A DNA stretch of 64,000 nt from Macrocybe gigantea (taxonomy: Eukaryota > Basidiomycota > Agaricomycetes > Agaricales > Callistosporiaceae), in assembly GCA_011319805.1 (NCBI GenBank), contig SJRY01000322.1, positions 1 through 64,000 on the forward strand, given 5' to 3'. The position numbers were made by a program, and so were the translations under genes. The notes beneath the pieces were generated by a model. That model was not told the DNA's origin, did not search any database, and saw nothing but the letters and a program-made list of their open reading frames with translations. Positions 22,598-38,315 of this stretch are shown here, one piece after another. Position 1 is the first letter of the stretch, and every line of letters starts with the position of its first letter.

Positions 22598-23567
22598 GCA
22601 GTGCTTTAGTGGATTGGTCCTCTGAAGGGGGTTCAGTGGTTTCGTTCCTGTGTGTCCTTGACTTTGGTGTCATTCTTGTTGGTTCTGTCATATGCTCTGT
22701 GCATTGTGCCCTCTCTGTATCAGTATGTCTTCTTCCTGTGTTCAGCAATTATAGTTCTTGATCTGTTGTCACCTGAAGTCCCAGGCTTGCACTCATTCTT
22801 CTCTCATTTTTTTGCAAATACATTCATCCTCTTTTTTGGCAAGAAGATTCTGGTCTGACCACAGCTCTTCTGGGCTTATCCTGTATTCTTCTTTTAGAAA
22901 AAGTTCTGCAATGAGTTGTGCTGCTCCTTCACTGAGGATCTCAGCAGGTTTGTCTGTGGTAGTGAAGGCAAACTCTCTCAGAAATGCCTGTTCTTCATCA
23001 TCACTACTTGGTGTAGGCATGTGCTCTCTCTTTTGTTTGTTTGGATTGCTAGTATCTCTGTGGGTGGTGTGGACTGTCTCTGTGAATGGCGTGGACTGCA
23101 ATGTCTGATCTACTTCTCTGAGCCAAGTGCTCTCATCACTCATGCTAGTACTTGCTGGGTCGGCGACTACTTGTTGTTGAATGTTGATCAAGTCTTTGAT
23201 AAAGCATGACATGGTGTGTGTGTGAGTCTGAGTGAGTTCGATGAGGCTTAATATCTTGTTAGGCTAGACAAATCTCAAAAGCACTTGGGCAGACTAAGTG
23301 CGAGAGTGGTCTTGAGATGATGGCAAAAGGAATATTAAGCCTAGCACTACTGGTACATCTGGGAGTCCTTATATACATTACAGTACTCAAGCATGGACCA
23401 TGGGCTGCACAATGCTGTGGACTGTGGATGAGTAAGACTGGAAGGAGATGACTCAGAATGACTAGGGAAGTGAAATGATTCAATGGCTGTGCACTGCGCA
23501 GCATGATGGGGAAGATAAGGGATATGGGAAAGATAAGATAAGAAATTGGATGGTCCTTTGGGCAACA
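22598..23567 (-). mobile_element. Family B copy B3 (5' LTR and gag N-terminus only)
   Basis: The LTR is at 23257-23567 and the start of gag at 22598-23212 on the minus strand. It is cut at the A LTR. Gag here reads through positions where B1 is broken ([17 protein letters not shown]). CpG sites are largely converted to TG or CA, more so than in B2. The 3' end of the LTR is shortened (GGGCAACA). Confidence 0.8.
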
Positions 23568-24174
23568 TGCAACAAAAGCACAGAGAGTGGCATGGACCAA
23601 TCCCATTGTCTATGGTGAGTTGATGGCAGCTACTCTTTGTGTTACTGCAGACAGATATAAACCCAAGAAACAATCATATGTTCAGCCTCACTGGAAGTAA
23701 AATCATTCTCACGGGTTGTGGGTGCATGTGTGAGACCTATTTCCATTTGCTGCCTCAGTTTGACCACAGCATATTTATAACCATCATAACCCGTACTAAG
23801 GATGTACAAACGACCATCCGTAACTCAGTCCTCTCGTTGTTCGCATCCAATGTAGGACATTCCTAGCCTCTGCGACAGCGATGGGGACGAGTAATTCCTA
23901 AACGTTCGAGCCTGCGGCGACAGGAACGATGCATGCTACTACCCCCTTCGCCCAGTGTTGCCTTCATCCTATATCGTATCATGTACGGAGGAACCTCGCT
24001 GCCTCTAATAACATGAAACGATGCACGTGCCCGAACGCAACATGAATGGCAGATACCATCTGTAGCATACAGTTTCTCCGATGCAATTCCGACTCCCAGT
24101 ACACACGGTTGCTTTCAACTCCTACTCCGACGTCATGCTACGCGTGGCTTCCTCTTCCTTCGCCCAAGGACCCA
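23568..24174. other. Intergenic, no gene recognised
   Basis: About 600 bp between the retroelement block and the oxidoreductase gene. CpG content returns to the level of host genes from about 23800. No exon-like stretch could be supported. Confidence 0.4.
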
Positions 24175-25638
24175 TCAGCGAGAACCAGGGACCATCTGCG
24201 CTAGATCGACCATGTTTCCTTGGCTGTTCAGCGCCGCTTGTATGACCGCGACGTCGCGCAATGCTCCCCAGGGATCGCCCATATCCAGAGCGGGACCTAG
24301 ATTGCCCGCAATGGCGTCGAAAAAGTGCTCGAATTCATACTGTACTCCATGCATCTGCTCTTCGACGATCTCCTCTTTTTCCTCATTTGATTGGCCGTCC
24401 ACCTTTACCATGGATTTGATTACTATGCGGAGGACCGGTGTAGTCGAACCCGGCGGGGTGGAAGAGTTGATTGAGAGCCAGCCATCTGTGCCCGTGAAAA
24501 CGAACTGGTCGGCTACTGGCCGGGTTTTAGTCGGCGAGGCGAAGGTCATCTCCACGAGTCCGTGAAAGTCGTCTCCTGCTCTGGCCACGAAATGGATTGT
24601 ATCATGAGGTAATAGGTAATCTTTGTTGAGTGAAGCGAAGCCGGAGAGATGTGTCAGTGGGTGGGGAAGGATTATCCTAAGAGCCGCTATAGTGTGCTGC
24701 GACCAAAAAGCGGAAAAGAATGTGAGCGACGACCCTGAGGCCATGTGCATATTTTGACTTACAACACCACCGTCAAGCTGGAATTGTGCAACGAAGATTC
24801 GTCAGTGAGTTCCTTCATCAAATTATCCGAAGTTTTATTTCAACGATACATACCAAGAATCCGCCCTGATACTGTCATTCACGTTGGCGTGTTTCAGAAT
24901 GAGGCGTAGCAATGACACGTACATCAGGTATTGTCCTCCACGGTGTCTTGTACCATTTTGAATCTTGATCGACGTAGTTCACGACGACCGCCTTAAAGAA
25001 GATAATTTTTCCGATTTTCCCCGCAGCAATGGCAGCAGCCGCAGCGCGGAAACCTGGCTCGGCTTCGAAGTTCTCGGCGACTCTCCAGACGAGGCCCTTC
25101 TGCGCAAACAAAGATTGATATCTCTCGATCAAGTCTATACCGGATTGAACGTCTGCAGCCACTGGCTTCTCACTCAAGACGTGCTTCCCCGCCTCCAGAC
25201 ACTTGAGTATGACTTCGGGCTGCCGAATAATTGGGAGGGCGATAATGACGGCGGCGATGTCTGATCTCGCCAGGAGAGCGTCTAGGTTCGCCGAGTTGTC
25301 CGTCCCGCCATCATGATAGATTGCTGGCGCGTCGCTTAGTTTCAATTTAGTTTTCGCAGCCTCGGCCAATTCGTTTGCGCTTTTCTCCGAACGCGAGTAC
25401 ACGGCTCGTAGGATAGGCGCTTTGTCGCCGATTGCAGCGAGAGCTGGTAAGTAGGCTGTTTCGCGTTCCAGATGTGGATCAGATCGAAATCGACGGTTTT
25501 TCGATGGAAGATTGTTTTCAAGAAGCGAAAAGTTCATCTTTCCATTCTGTTCGTTCCACCAAGGCAAAACGACGGACCTTCTTTTGGGAATATCCCAGCG
25601 CCCAGAATGGCGATTCCGATCGTTGATATGCTGGCCAT
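24175..25638 (-). CDS. Gfo/Idh/MocA family NAD(P)-dependent oxidoreductase
   Basis: These are NAD(P)-dependent dehydrogenases acting on sugars, inositols or similar compounds. The ATG at 25638 opens MASISTIGIAILGAGIF, a Rossmann fold with a GxGxxx-like turn. After the first intron come AYLPALAAI, AVIIALPI and the family motif SEKPVAADV (about 25150-25180), with the proton-relay Lys. Two small exons (about 24855-24890) give YQGGFLLDGGVHTIAAL, where the conserved His and DGGVH belong to the C-terminal sheet domain. The protein ends at LAQMVPGSR, stop at 24175. Four introns have good splice sites and the frame is intact. It is divergent from the GH1 gene across 522 bp, suggesting a shared promoter region. 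The substrate cannot be told. Confidence 0.85.
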
Positions 25639-26160
25639 TGTGTCGAGGTAAGGCTGAAATTCAAAGCGTCAACACTTCAATGCTCGATGACCTGAGTAAG
25701 CAGGGAGGCTATACATTGGCAACCGAGAACATCGTACTTATGGTGGTCTATCTTTCCTATCCGAGGAGGTCACCCGGAAAGCGTTGCCCCGAACGAGGCA
25801 ATTGGTCACGTGCATTCCGACAATCCTCCGAACAGAATGCCAGGGCTCGCGAGGACACAAGCGTATGCTGACGTCTTGTTGCGAGTGTCCGGGCATAACG
25901 TGTCCAGAGGGCCTTCTATTCGATGCACACGGCGTTTCCTGTGAGCTGATTAGGGAAATTACGAATCAAGAACTCAGCCACCCTGTCGACACCTGGACTT
26001 CGAAGCCTCGTTGGGCACTTTTGTAACCGCCGGACATTTCTCGGACGTTACTGCCATTGAAATCCCCAGGTACCAGTGTGATATCGGGGGATTGCTCTTG
26101 GTTTAAGAGGATGGACGAGAGATGACATGCTAACTCTCGCTGTGATCCACCAACCCCCCA
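25639..26160. promoter_or_regulatory. Divergent intergenic region, oxidoreductase / GH1
   Basis: 522 bp between two diverging start codons, presumably holding both promoters. No clear TATA box next to either start was identified, and no ORF here looks coding. Confidence 0.4.
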
Positions 26161-29302
<3,142 letters not shown>

Positions 29303-31093
29303 GATTGAGATTTCCGAGTCATCCACCTTTTCGCTCGTCCTATTTTCTTTTTTTTTTCCCTCCTTCGGTCGAGCAAAGGATGTCGTTCCATGTTTTTTTC
29401 CTCCCTTTCTCAACTAGTGTAATCTAATTGTACATCACATCGACTCGCCGACCCTTTTTCGAACAATTTCAATTAGTAGACCGCCTTATGGTGTCTACCG
29501 ACGGACGTGATACAGTTTACTCACTGGAACATGACTTCGGAGAGAGTCGGAGCGCCACACAGGAGAAAGCAGGAGAGTCGACCCGCCTCATTTATGATCT
29601 TTGTAGGTTCCAACCGCGTTTCTCACGGTTTCTTCCTCTTGGACCACCATCTGCTTGACTGCTTGTGCGATATGAGAAGGGCTATCAAGACCAGCGCGCT
29701 CTGCGCAAGGTGCAAGTCCTGGCGCGCCCAAACCGACCTGATTCGCGTGGATCTTTTTGGCGCTTGGACTGGCGGGTGACCCTGGAGATGCTGAGTCTGC
29801 TTGGCTGCATGACGATTATCAAGATTGTGGCGCTCGAATCGTCCTCTTCTCGAGAAATGCATGGATAAAACCTGCACCTCATCGGCCTATCTTCGTGTGC
29901 ATCCGCGTCGAGGAATCGGGGATTCTCCTGTGGGATCTAAAAGCGGTTCGAGCCAAACGAGTTTGGATGTTCTAGCGCAGTATAACCGAGGAACCCACTT
30001 GGGACGCCCGATAGACACGCATATATGGCTGTTGCGTCATCTCTGTCGATTCGAGACCAAGGGCGATTTTGATGCTGTTGTCGACTATCGCACTGTTTAT
30101 GACAACTCTGCCTGGGAACGCAAGGACGCCATACCGCATTCTACGAAGACTGGAACATCTGCTCTTGTGACCACTGGTCTTCTACGTTCGAGGCCCGCAC
30201 TTAGATTGGCGTATTCGTGAGCCCCTTAATTCCTCCCCTTCTGGCTTAAGAGCATCTCGGCGGTCTGTGAACCTGCACGCACTTTCGGTCCGATTGAATT
30301 CATCGAGGAAATTGAAACGAAAATTCAATATCATTGCTTGCCGCAACGTTGTCTTCTTTTTCCTATTTTTTTTTCGCTTTTCATTCCTTTTATCCTGCCA
30401 TACTTATAAAAATACATAGCATCTAACATCAGCCTGCGGGAGTCGCCCCAAATTTTGCGACTATCTATATATCCGGGGAAGAGGTGTTTTGCCCGTCTCA
30501 TTTTAGTTCCGTTTCTGCCGATCTCGTGTGAATGAACACCGAGTGCACCGCCGTTTGGGCTTTCTGTGTGCCGGGCTGTTATCTTCATTTTTGCGACGCT
30601 GTCCTTTGCGTCGCCGTTGTGGACATGTTTCGGGATGCTCGTTGTGAGCTCTCCGTTTTGGATGAGGTTTTTTCGCTATGGCGGGGACTGGGAGGGTGCG
30701 TTTCAGTGTGCGTGTACTTTGTTCCCGTCGGCTGCAACTGGCATGACATGCGCGCCAATTTACATCATGCGGCCTTCAGGATCGGCATAGCTTCGACGCT
30801 GTACACACGGGCCTCTACGCCTTACACGTTTCCCTGTCTGCAAATCTGCTCAGCGTGCACACGGAGGTGCTCGGTTAGCGGCCAGTAAAGGGCGTCAAGC
30901 ACTGCACGGGGTCCGACTCACCGCGGTCATGTGCTCCTGCTTATCTGATACGCCCTGAATGGCGAGTGATCGGGGGAGCCGATCACGGTGGACCTGCCAG
31001 ATTTGGGAAGCTGCCGAGGAGAAAAATCGAGCTGGCCCTGGGTTGTGTGTGCCATTGACTTGCTCACCCCACTCGTCCTCGACACATGTCCTG
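29303..31093. other. 1.8 kb without a recognised gene
   Basis: Open frames here are short and overlap in several frames without splice-linked continuity or known motifs. A GGTTCGAGCC match to a tRNA B box at about 29945 lacks a T-arm stem and was rejected. Part of the right end must be the ERT1 promoter and leader. Confidence 0.4.
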
Positions 31094-33516
31094 ATGTCCG
31101 CCTACACCGTATACGCCGATCCAGTCCAGGCCCCGGCCCCTTCGTCCACGGCCGCCCTCTCATCTGCGAATGGTTCTTTGATTGCCACGGCTCCCACTGC
31201 CTCCGCGAGCTCGAGCACTACCACGACAACCACGCCTTCTGCGGGCGATTCGCAGGTCTCGACTAGTGGCCAGAGTGACGACCTATCCAAGAAGAAAAAG
31301 GCCACCAAGCGCAGAAAAGTCAACCATGCATGCTTGTACTGTCGGCGGAGCCATATGACCTGCGACGAGGGCAGACCCTGCCAGCGCTGGTATGTTCGTC
31401 TTTTGGGGAATGATTCGCACATAGCTTGAGTTTCCTCTCGGGCAGCATCAAGCGCGAGATCGGCCACTTGTGCCACGATGAGAGGAGGCCCAAACCGACC
31501 GATAAGCCCCCAGCCAATCCCGTCTCGACCGTCGACATGACGCGAAGTTTTGCTCCTGGTGCGTGGGATGTTCCGCTTCCTTTCTTCGTGGCATCTTAAG
31601 GCCGTTCTTCCTTCAGTTACTGTATACCAAGCACCCCCATCGCAATCCGCGCAACCTGCCCCGTCACCGTGGTCGATCACTACGATGGCTCAGAACCAGT
31701 TCCTCTACCAACCCTCAGAAACGCTAGGCAACGAGTTTTCCGTCCTGACGTGCGCCGTTCATTTCCTCCCCTTTTTTTTTTAATTTAAACTCACGTCCCT
31801 TTCATCAACGTAATCAACCGTTCGGCTGATTAGCGACTTTTTGGAGACGCTTGACGAAGGCTCCTTCTTCACCCCTCCCAGCAACATCAACCCAACCCTC
31901 GTCTCCTCCGCGTCCTTCTCCAACACATCCAACATCAGTGCCGACCAGACCTCGTCCTCATCCCTCGCTGGCGCCATGTCCCAACCAATATCCGTTATCT
32001 CCGCCACAGCACCTCCACCAGGGATGAACGGCGCCGGCCCGTCCCCCGACGCAGCGTCGGTATCCTCATCGGTATCGGGATCGGCGTCAACGACCGATTC
32101 TGTGCTCCCATCAGCAACGAAAACGGAGCGTTTCCTCCTCACCGCGGCAGACCAGGAGTCGGGCACGCGCAACGAGCGCCTGAACAGGGTAATCAGGAGC
32201 AAGTATGAGGCGGGCCTTCTCAAGCCGTACAATTACGTTAAAGGCTACGCGCGCCTATCGAGGTGGATGGACAGAAAGTACGCATCGCGGTTGGTCCGAG
32301 ATAAGCTGACTCTCTTCATTCATCACTGTACCCCATGGTCCATCTTGCTTCGGACCTCCAGTCATTTTGTCCCTGTTTGCCTCCCCTTTTTTTGCTTTCC
32401 CTCGGATACAGCATTATTGACGGCATCATTTGTTCTATGACGCACATTATTCCCTCACCATCCTCTTGACCATTCCCTGCACACCCACCAAAGTGTCTCG
32501 CAAGAGTCGAAACAGCAGATTCTCCAACCCCTTTCGGTGCTACGACCAAAATTTAGAGTGAGGACGGCTCTCCAGTTCCGTTCTCATCGCCCCCACCTAA
32601 TTCATGTGTCTCTTTAGGCTGTTGCCCAATCTCTGCGAGATATCGTGCGTATCTCCCTCCCTGCCCCAAAATAGATGAAAGTGATTCTCAATCAACCACG
32701 TCGACGTTAGGACCTCGTATTCATAGAAGAAGCCTTTGAGCGATTACTTCTGGACTATGACCGCGTGTTCTCTGCGATGGCCGTCCCCGCATGTCTCTGG
32801 AGACGCACGGGCGAGATTTACAAGGGCAATCGCGAATTTAGCGAGCTTGTTGGTGTGGACGGGTACATGCTGCGAGACGTGCGTCGCTTTCTTTCAGATA
32901 CGTTGATCTCATGTGCTTACCGTTGCGGCTAAATAGGGCCGGTTATGTATTTATGAGCTCATGGCTGAGGAGTCGGCGGTAAATTATTGGGAAGTGCGTC
33001 TTTAATGTTCGTTTTGCTTGTTGATTTCTTTGTCTCATTCACGTTCCCATCCAGAAATATGGTCATGTCGCCTTCGACTCGACGCAAAAAGCTGTTCTCA
33101 CGTCGTGCGTGCTGCGCTACAAACCCTGCCTCAACTCGGGCTCGACTAGTCCGACTTCTGCGTCCGCGCTCGCCGCAAAATCAAAACAACTGCATCTGCA
33201 ACACCAGTCACAATTACAGCAACAGCAGCAGCAGTCACTATTGCAGCCCTCAGACGCGCTACAACAGGCGGACGATGACGGAGGGTCCGGGTCTGGTTCT
33301 GCTTCAGGCAGCACAGACCCCACGAGTCCCTCTGCTACGACGATGACGGCAACGACGGCAGGGGCAGGTGCGACATCGTCGTCCTCGTCGGGATCGGCGG
33401 AGTCTACTCCGCCGCTGACGGAGGAGGGGTTCCTCAACTGCTGCTTCTCGTTCACGATCCGCCGGGACAAATGGGGCATTCCGACGATGATCGTTGGCAA
33501 CTTTATCAAGTGCTAG
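31094..33516 (+). CDS. ERT1: ERT1/AcuK-like Zn(II)2Cys6 regulator of gluconeogenesis
   Basis: This family activates gluconeogenic and related genes (ERT1/RDS2 in yeasts, AcuK in Aspergillus). The ATG at 31094 is followed by a Ser/Thr/Ala-rich N-tail and a KKKKATKRRK basic run. The zinc cluster is HACLYCRRSHMTCDEGRPC, then QRCIKREIGHLCHDE after an intron at 31390; its six Cys and wording are near-diagnostic of the family. A Ser/Thr-rich middle (31840-32130) leads to LLKPYNYVKGYARLSRWMDR. A PAS-like domain at about 32730-33110 (VFSAMAVPACLWRRTGEIYK, NREFSELVGVDGYML) is then split by a long Gln/Ser-rich insert (33170-33420). The protein ends FTIRRDKWGIPTMIVGNFIKC, stop at 33516. All seven or so introns join in frame with no indel. 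Confidence 0.9.
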
Positions 33517-34283
33517 CATTTGCTTCTCCGGGCCTTTTTCGCCCTCCTTCCTTTCCCTTTACTTCTCCTTGCGGACTAGACTGTTTATTTTTTTTTCTCC
33601 CGTCTTACTTCCCCGAGGAAGGAGGGAAGGATAAGTATGGGTTTCTATCCTTCCTTCTAGTTTTCTTTCTCCATTCACCTTAATTCCTACACATTAATGA
33701 CCGTTCCCTCCCTCACACACCCTCCCGCGAGCTCGGAGTTATTTGCATCTGCATTCCAGTCATTTCCCTATTAATCATCACTTTCCTCGTGCATGACGTT
33801 TCGTCCGAGGGGTGATGATGTCTTTCTGTCATTTTTTCCGTTCATTTTCCTCCTCTTTATTTATATCGATTTCTCCCTACCTGTCCTCAGAACAGGCAAA
33901 ACAACAATCCAAGAATGAAGAAACAACGTGTGTGGAGGGGAAAAACACTAACGTGATTGAATTAGAACAGACCAATCAGCACTCGCCGATTTCGCACTAG
34001 GTAAGAGACAGGCACGTGGTCATGGATGCTTCATTTCCGCCACCTCTGCATAGAGCAAGGATCATTGCAGCGAAGGGCTTCGTTTGCAACATGACGGCGC
34101 AGATCATCGTAGCCCGACGCACCAACACGCTCAATCGTTAATGACTCTACCGAAAGAAATGCATCGTCTGCAGTCGACGACGCTCCGCTTCCGGAAATAG
34201 GTGGATATATTTTGAATGTTGATGAGGTCGCCGCCCCGCAGGAAATCAGCTACGGCGGACTGAAATCGCCTTGCTCTCCTTGC
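33517..34283. other. Intergenic, ERT1 3' side
   Basis: Pyrimidine-rich sequence after the ERT1 stop, then about 500 bp with no supported exon before the TATA box of the CFEM-like locus. Confidence 0.4.
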
Positions 34284-34291
34284 TTATAAAT
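34284..34291 (+). promoter_or_regulatory. TATA box of CFEM-like locus 1
   Basis: TATAAATG lies 86 nt upstream of the ATG at 34370. The promoter may persist although the coding sequence has decayed. Confidence 0.5.
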
Positions 34292-34369
34292 GTCCCACCT
34301 CAGTAGGATGCCTTTTGCCTCAACGGCGTTGACGTTCTTTCGCTTCTAAATACCTAGCTGCTTTTCGCA

Positions 34370-34656
34370 ATGCGCTCATTTGTGTTGCTGTCTTGGTTCT
34401 TCGCGGTCCTGGCCCAGTCGGATGGGTTCCAGGACTGGCCGCCTTATGCTCAGCCTGCGCTAGGGAGGCTGTTGCATCGAATTCGTGCACCTTGATCATT
34501 GTTTTCCGTTGCTGATCTCCACCGACAGAGACGACGTGCGATATTACAGCATCAGTCGCTTTTTCGACTTCAATACCCTCAGCTGCATGGCGCACACCTG
34601 CTCAAAACCGGGTCAGGACACGACGGCTGCGGACATCCGGTGCTTTGTCTTCAGGT
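34370..34656 (+). pseudogene. Decayed CFEM-domain gene (tandem copy 1)
   Basis: The ATG opens a good signal peptide (MRSFVLLSWFFAVLAQ), then a CFEM half-domain: ...LCSACAREAVASNSCT, reached only after a 1-nt frame shift near 34440. Exon 2 (about 34527-34650) reads YYSISRFFDFNTLSCMAHTC, aligning with CFCTSRFFRFNTLSCTAHTC of copy 2. In copy 1 the CxC pair next to the haem-binding Asp has become Tyr and Ser. No Ser/Thr-rich tail or GPI signal could be joined on. The frame shift could be a consensus error, but the lost cysteines are substitutions, so decay or a changed function is likely. Confidence 0.65.
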
Positions 34657-35441
34657 GAGCGATGCTCTCTGGTGTTGTACACATGACGCGGTTTCGCTCT
34701 AACGAGAGTCATGGTCGTTACAGAAAGCGTATACTATGACCCGAAAAGGAGGTGTTTCTCTTGGAGAAGTCCCAGAAGCAGCATCCAGAGTATTGTCCAG
34801 AATGCAACAGTTGATCCTGCTTACTGGGCTCAGCTTGGAACATAATTATCCAGTTGGATTGACCGAAGGAAAACCGCAGCCCTGGATCCACCATTGTCAC
34901 AACGTCTAAATCTGTGTTCCGGATCAACTCGGATCGTTGACATGTCTGTATCCATAACGTTCGAGATGACCATGCACGAGACAGGTCTTGTACCAACTGA
35001 GCTAAAAGGGACCTTGATCAATACCGTTCCCCATGGTGAGCATCGATGTTATCAAGGATATGTCAATCGCAGCTGACTTGTATGTGGCATGAATTGCAGC
35101 ACTTGCTGGGATTACCATCCAACGTTAGTTATTTGGAGAAACTCCAAGATAGAACCTTATGAATCCACCTCGACCCATGAACCTGTTTCTAAGAATAGCC
35201 CATTTAGCCAAAAAGATGATGGAGACTTGATGTGTAATGTCGCTAGGCATGTCTTGTCAAATCCATCAACTGTGAAGCCTGAAACAGAGATAAAAATACC
35301 ACGACGGACAAACATCGCCTCCATGTCTGTACTATAATACTATAAGAATACAAGTGAGCATCTGATTCTCAAATCTTCCCTTGGTTTTATTCTCTCTTTT
35401 TTTAAAAAAAAAAAAAAGATTCAGTGGCTCCCTTCATCGCA
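34657..35441. other. Intergenic between CFEM loci
   Basis: Could contain the former 3' part of copy 1. No Ser/Thr-rich or hydrophobic-tail coding stretch is recognisable. An A-rich run near 35400-35420 precedes copy 2. Confidence 0.4.
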
Positions 35442-36250
35442 ATGGCATGGCGTTCAGTTGTGCTGTTGTCGTTGGTATCCATGGTTCTAGCTCAAGTCCC
35501 TTTCCAGAGTTTCCCATCCTGTGCCCTGGGATGTGCTAGGGAAGCCGTCGCGTCGAACTCGTGTACAGTGTAAGATTTCGCCAGTTATTCAGTCTAGCTG
35601 AGCGCCATCCGCGTCTGACACTAATCTCGCTACAGAAACGACACAAAATGCTTTTGCACAAGCCGCTTTTTCAGGTTCAATACTCTGAGCTGCACAGCTC
35701 ATACTTGTTCGAAGGCTGATCAGGATACGACGGCTCAAAGGATCGATGCCTTGTGTGGAGGTGAGATCAGTGCCTGAACGTCCTGAAACAATTAATCCCA
35801 ACATTTGTACCGCTTTTAGTATTTTCGAGCACAACTGCGACCTCCTCCACCCGCTCTTCATCGTCCTCGCAAACGCATCCGACGTCCAGTTCTTCCACGA
35901 CGACTCCTCGCAGTACTACATCCTCATCCAGAACGACCACGTCATCGAGCTCGAGCCGGACCAGCAGCTCCACTGTTACAACTGTTACTACGACAACGGC
36001 ATCCAGCAGTAGTTCCTTGGTCTCGGCCTCGTCTTCTGCGACCACCAATACCCGGATCACTCTTACGGCTGCTGGTACAACTCTTAGCCTACCCGCGACG
36101 TTTTCGAGCGCGGACGCGACGACTGTCGTGTTGAGCACGTCGACGGATCCTGCACCCACTGGGGTTCCTAACGCAGGATACCGCAAGCAAGTGCCGTCAA
36201 TTGGAGCCGCAGGCTTTGGCTCAATGCTTTTAGGACTGTTGGCGCTATAG
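35442..36250 (+). CDS. GPI-anchored CFEM-domain protein
   Basis: CFEM proteins are fungal cell-surface or secreted proteins, some binding haem or acting at the host interface. The ATG at 35442 gives a signal peptide (MAWRSVVLLSLVSMVLAQ). The CFEM domain has eight Cys: SCALGC, NSC, KCFC with the Asp in VNDTKCFC, SC, HTC and ALC. A long Ser/Thr stalk follows the second intron (about 35820-36150). The end has a GPI-type signal: NAGYRKQ, then a hydrophobic tail FGSMLLGLLAL with stop at 36248-36250. Two introns join in phase. It is intact, in contrast to the tandem copy upstream. Confidence 0.88.
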
Positions 36251-38315
36251 ATTATCGTCGCGGCATTATACCCTTCTTTTCCTTCTCGTATCTTTATTTA
36301 CTTTGTTTTTGCCCCTACGATTCTTGGGAATCGTTGGCGCTATAAACCGTTTTCGCGACAACGTAGATATACCATTCGTTTCATGTTGATAGAATCCACC
36401 TTCTTTAGTCTCGGCTTGTGATTTTATGCAACATTTGTAACAGCGCATAATACATGCAGATGGATATGCACTGCATATCCATTTGCGTGGCCCAAGTCGA
36501 ATTTATTCCTCAAGAAGTTCGTGACGCGATCTTGTCTAACAGTCCAAGAGGAAAAAGGTGACCTCGCGCCCATGATTCTCCTGTCACGAGCCTTCGCATG
36601 TTTGGTTCGGAAGTAAGATGAAGCTTGAATATGATGTCCGCTGGTCATTTGACTTTGCATTTCCAATGGTGCGTGTTTCCCCGCATCTCTAGTTCTTGAG
36701 ATTGCATTGAAGATGCTGATTATGGATGCCCAACTAATTATTTACAAATGCCCACTGACGGCTCTGCGCCTGCATCGCAATGCGCACTCTTCTCTCCTGT
36801 GGCACTACGTATGCCGAAAGGAGAGAGAGGACTTCCGCTTTTCCTATCAAGCCGCTAAAACAGTCCTGGGCGATGGTAGCGGTAAAACGACGCGGAATCA
36901 TCCACCTCCAGATAGGTTTCAACTGCCACTGCAGACAAATTTCCAGCTATTGGGAGTATCGCCATAGGGCTGGCGCCTAGACCTCTTATCTAACATTTTC
37001 CTTAAGAACACACCTTTGGGATGTCAAGGCGGGGTAAGATTGATCCCTTGGGTAAATTAAAAAACCATGTTTCTGAAAGGTCGGACAGGAGTCACATTAT
37101 TGTTGGTTATTACATGAGAGTCCAGCAGGCTAGCTCGTGAGATGAAGTCACGATATCTAGGTTGCGTGAACTTCGAGGCCCTCCCCGTAGCTTCGCCGAG
37201 ATGAGCATGGAATGCGAGAAGAGAAGTAGTCAAGCAATCGCGGAGAACCGCTTATCCCGATCCCGAAACCTCGAACCTGACAAGGGCTTCATAAACGGTT
37301 CCTTTCCAGGAACACGCCCATGCGCATCTGTCGCAGACCCGTTCAGACATAGGTGGGTCACCGAAATGGAAAGCTCATATTCGTCCTTCAGCGTCCGGAT
37401 CTCGGTGGCGATACGGAGCAATGCACGTACAAGGCACGAAATTTGAGTTATCAGGAGTACAAAAATGAGTGCAGTTGCAGTGAGGTTCATTTTCACAACA
37501 GAGGCATTGCGGATTGCATAAGAAACCCTAAACAATTATGGCGCAAATAATGGCTATTGACGGGGGGCATCGGTGATCAGCGCGTAGCAAGATCGACAGA
37601 CCTCAACGGAAGCGTCGCTATATATAAGCGAGGACTGTCAAGATGCACGGTAATAGCCATGCTTTGACTGGTCTACGCCTGTTTGAATCCACATTCTGAG
37701 ATGCCTTGGCGAAAGTAAGATGTCGAACGTTAACGCAGTAGAGTCGCCAGATAGCGTGAAGGGAGGGAGCACTTATAAGGAAATAAACAGGAGCTCGGTA
37801 AAAAGTGTGAGTACGTTGCCAAGTTGTCGGCAGTCGGCATTTCAATGTTCGTTCGGTCATGCCACCCCCGTTTACTCATGCTCTCCCACCATATGACCAT
37901 CTCCGACCATGGCATGACAGCTATTGATATTTTTACTTGTCTAGTTTCTGCCTCGATACAACTGCTGAAAAGACTTTAGAGCCGCATGAATTAGCCATAT
38001 TTGCGTTCAGTTCATGCAGCGGATTCGTCATTTTGAAGGACACTTTGCGACAGACAAATGGTCAGGCCTGCGTATCTTTTCGACCGCGCTATAACTCCAT
38101 GGGGTTACGATTTAAACAGTGGTGCCGATCCCCACAATATGAAAGTTGATCACAGATCGTGGATATCCCCTGCCCCGCTTGACACCCCCAGATTCCGATA
38201 CAGCCTTAACAAACATACTGGTACGTGATTTCCGCACAGACCCCTTCACCCTCCTTAGCGAGGTATTTAAGACATAAGAATCAAAGGGACTGTCAAGCAC
38301 CACCCTTGGGCCATC
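36251..38315. other. 2 kb without a recognised gene
   Basis: Short overlapping ORFs only. None shows splice-joined continuity or a known motif. The right end must contain the permease promoter. Confidence 0.4.

Noticed and set aside
29940..29960. tRNA B-box-like GGTTCGAGCC
   Set aside because: No T-arm stem, acceptor stem or A box around it.
29428..30230. Cluster of overlapping ORFs as a gene
   Set aside because: No motif, no consistent splice-joined frame, ORFs in conflicting frames.
33170..33260. CAG-type repeat expansion in ERT1 as an independent repeat locus
   Set aside because: It is an ordinary Gln-rich coding insert, imperfect and in frame.
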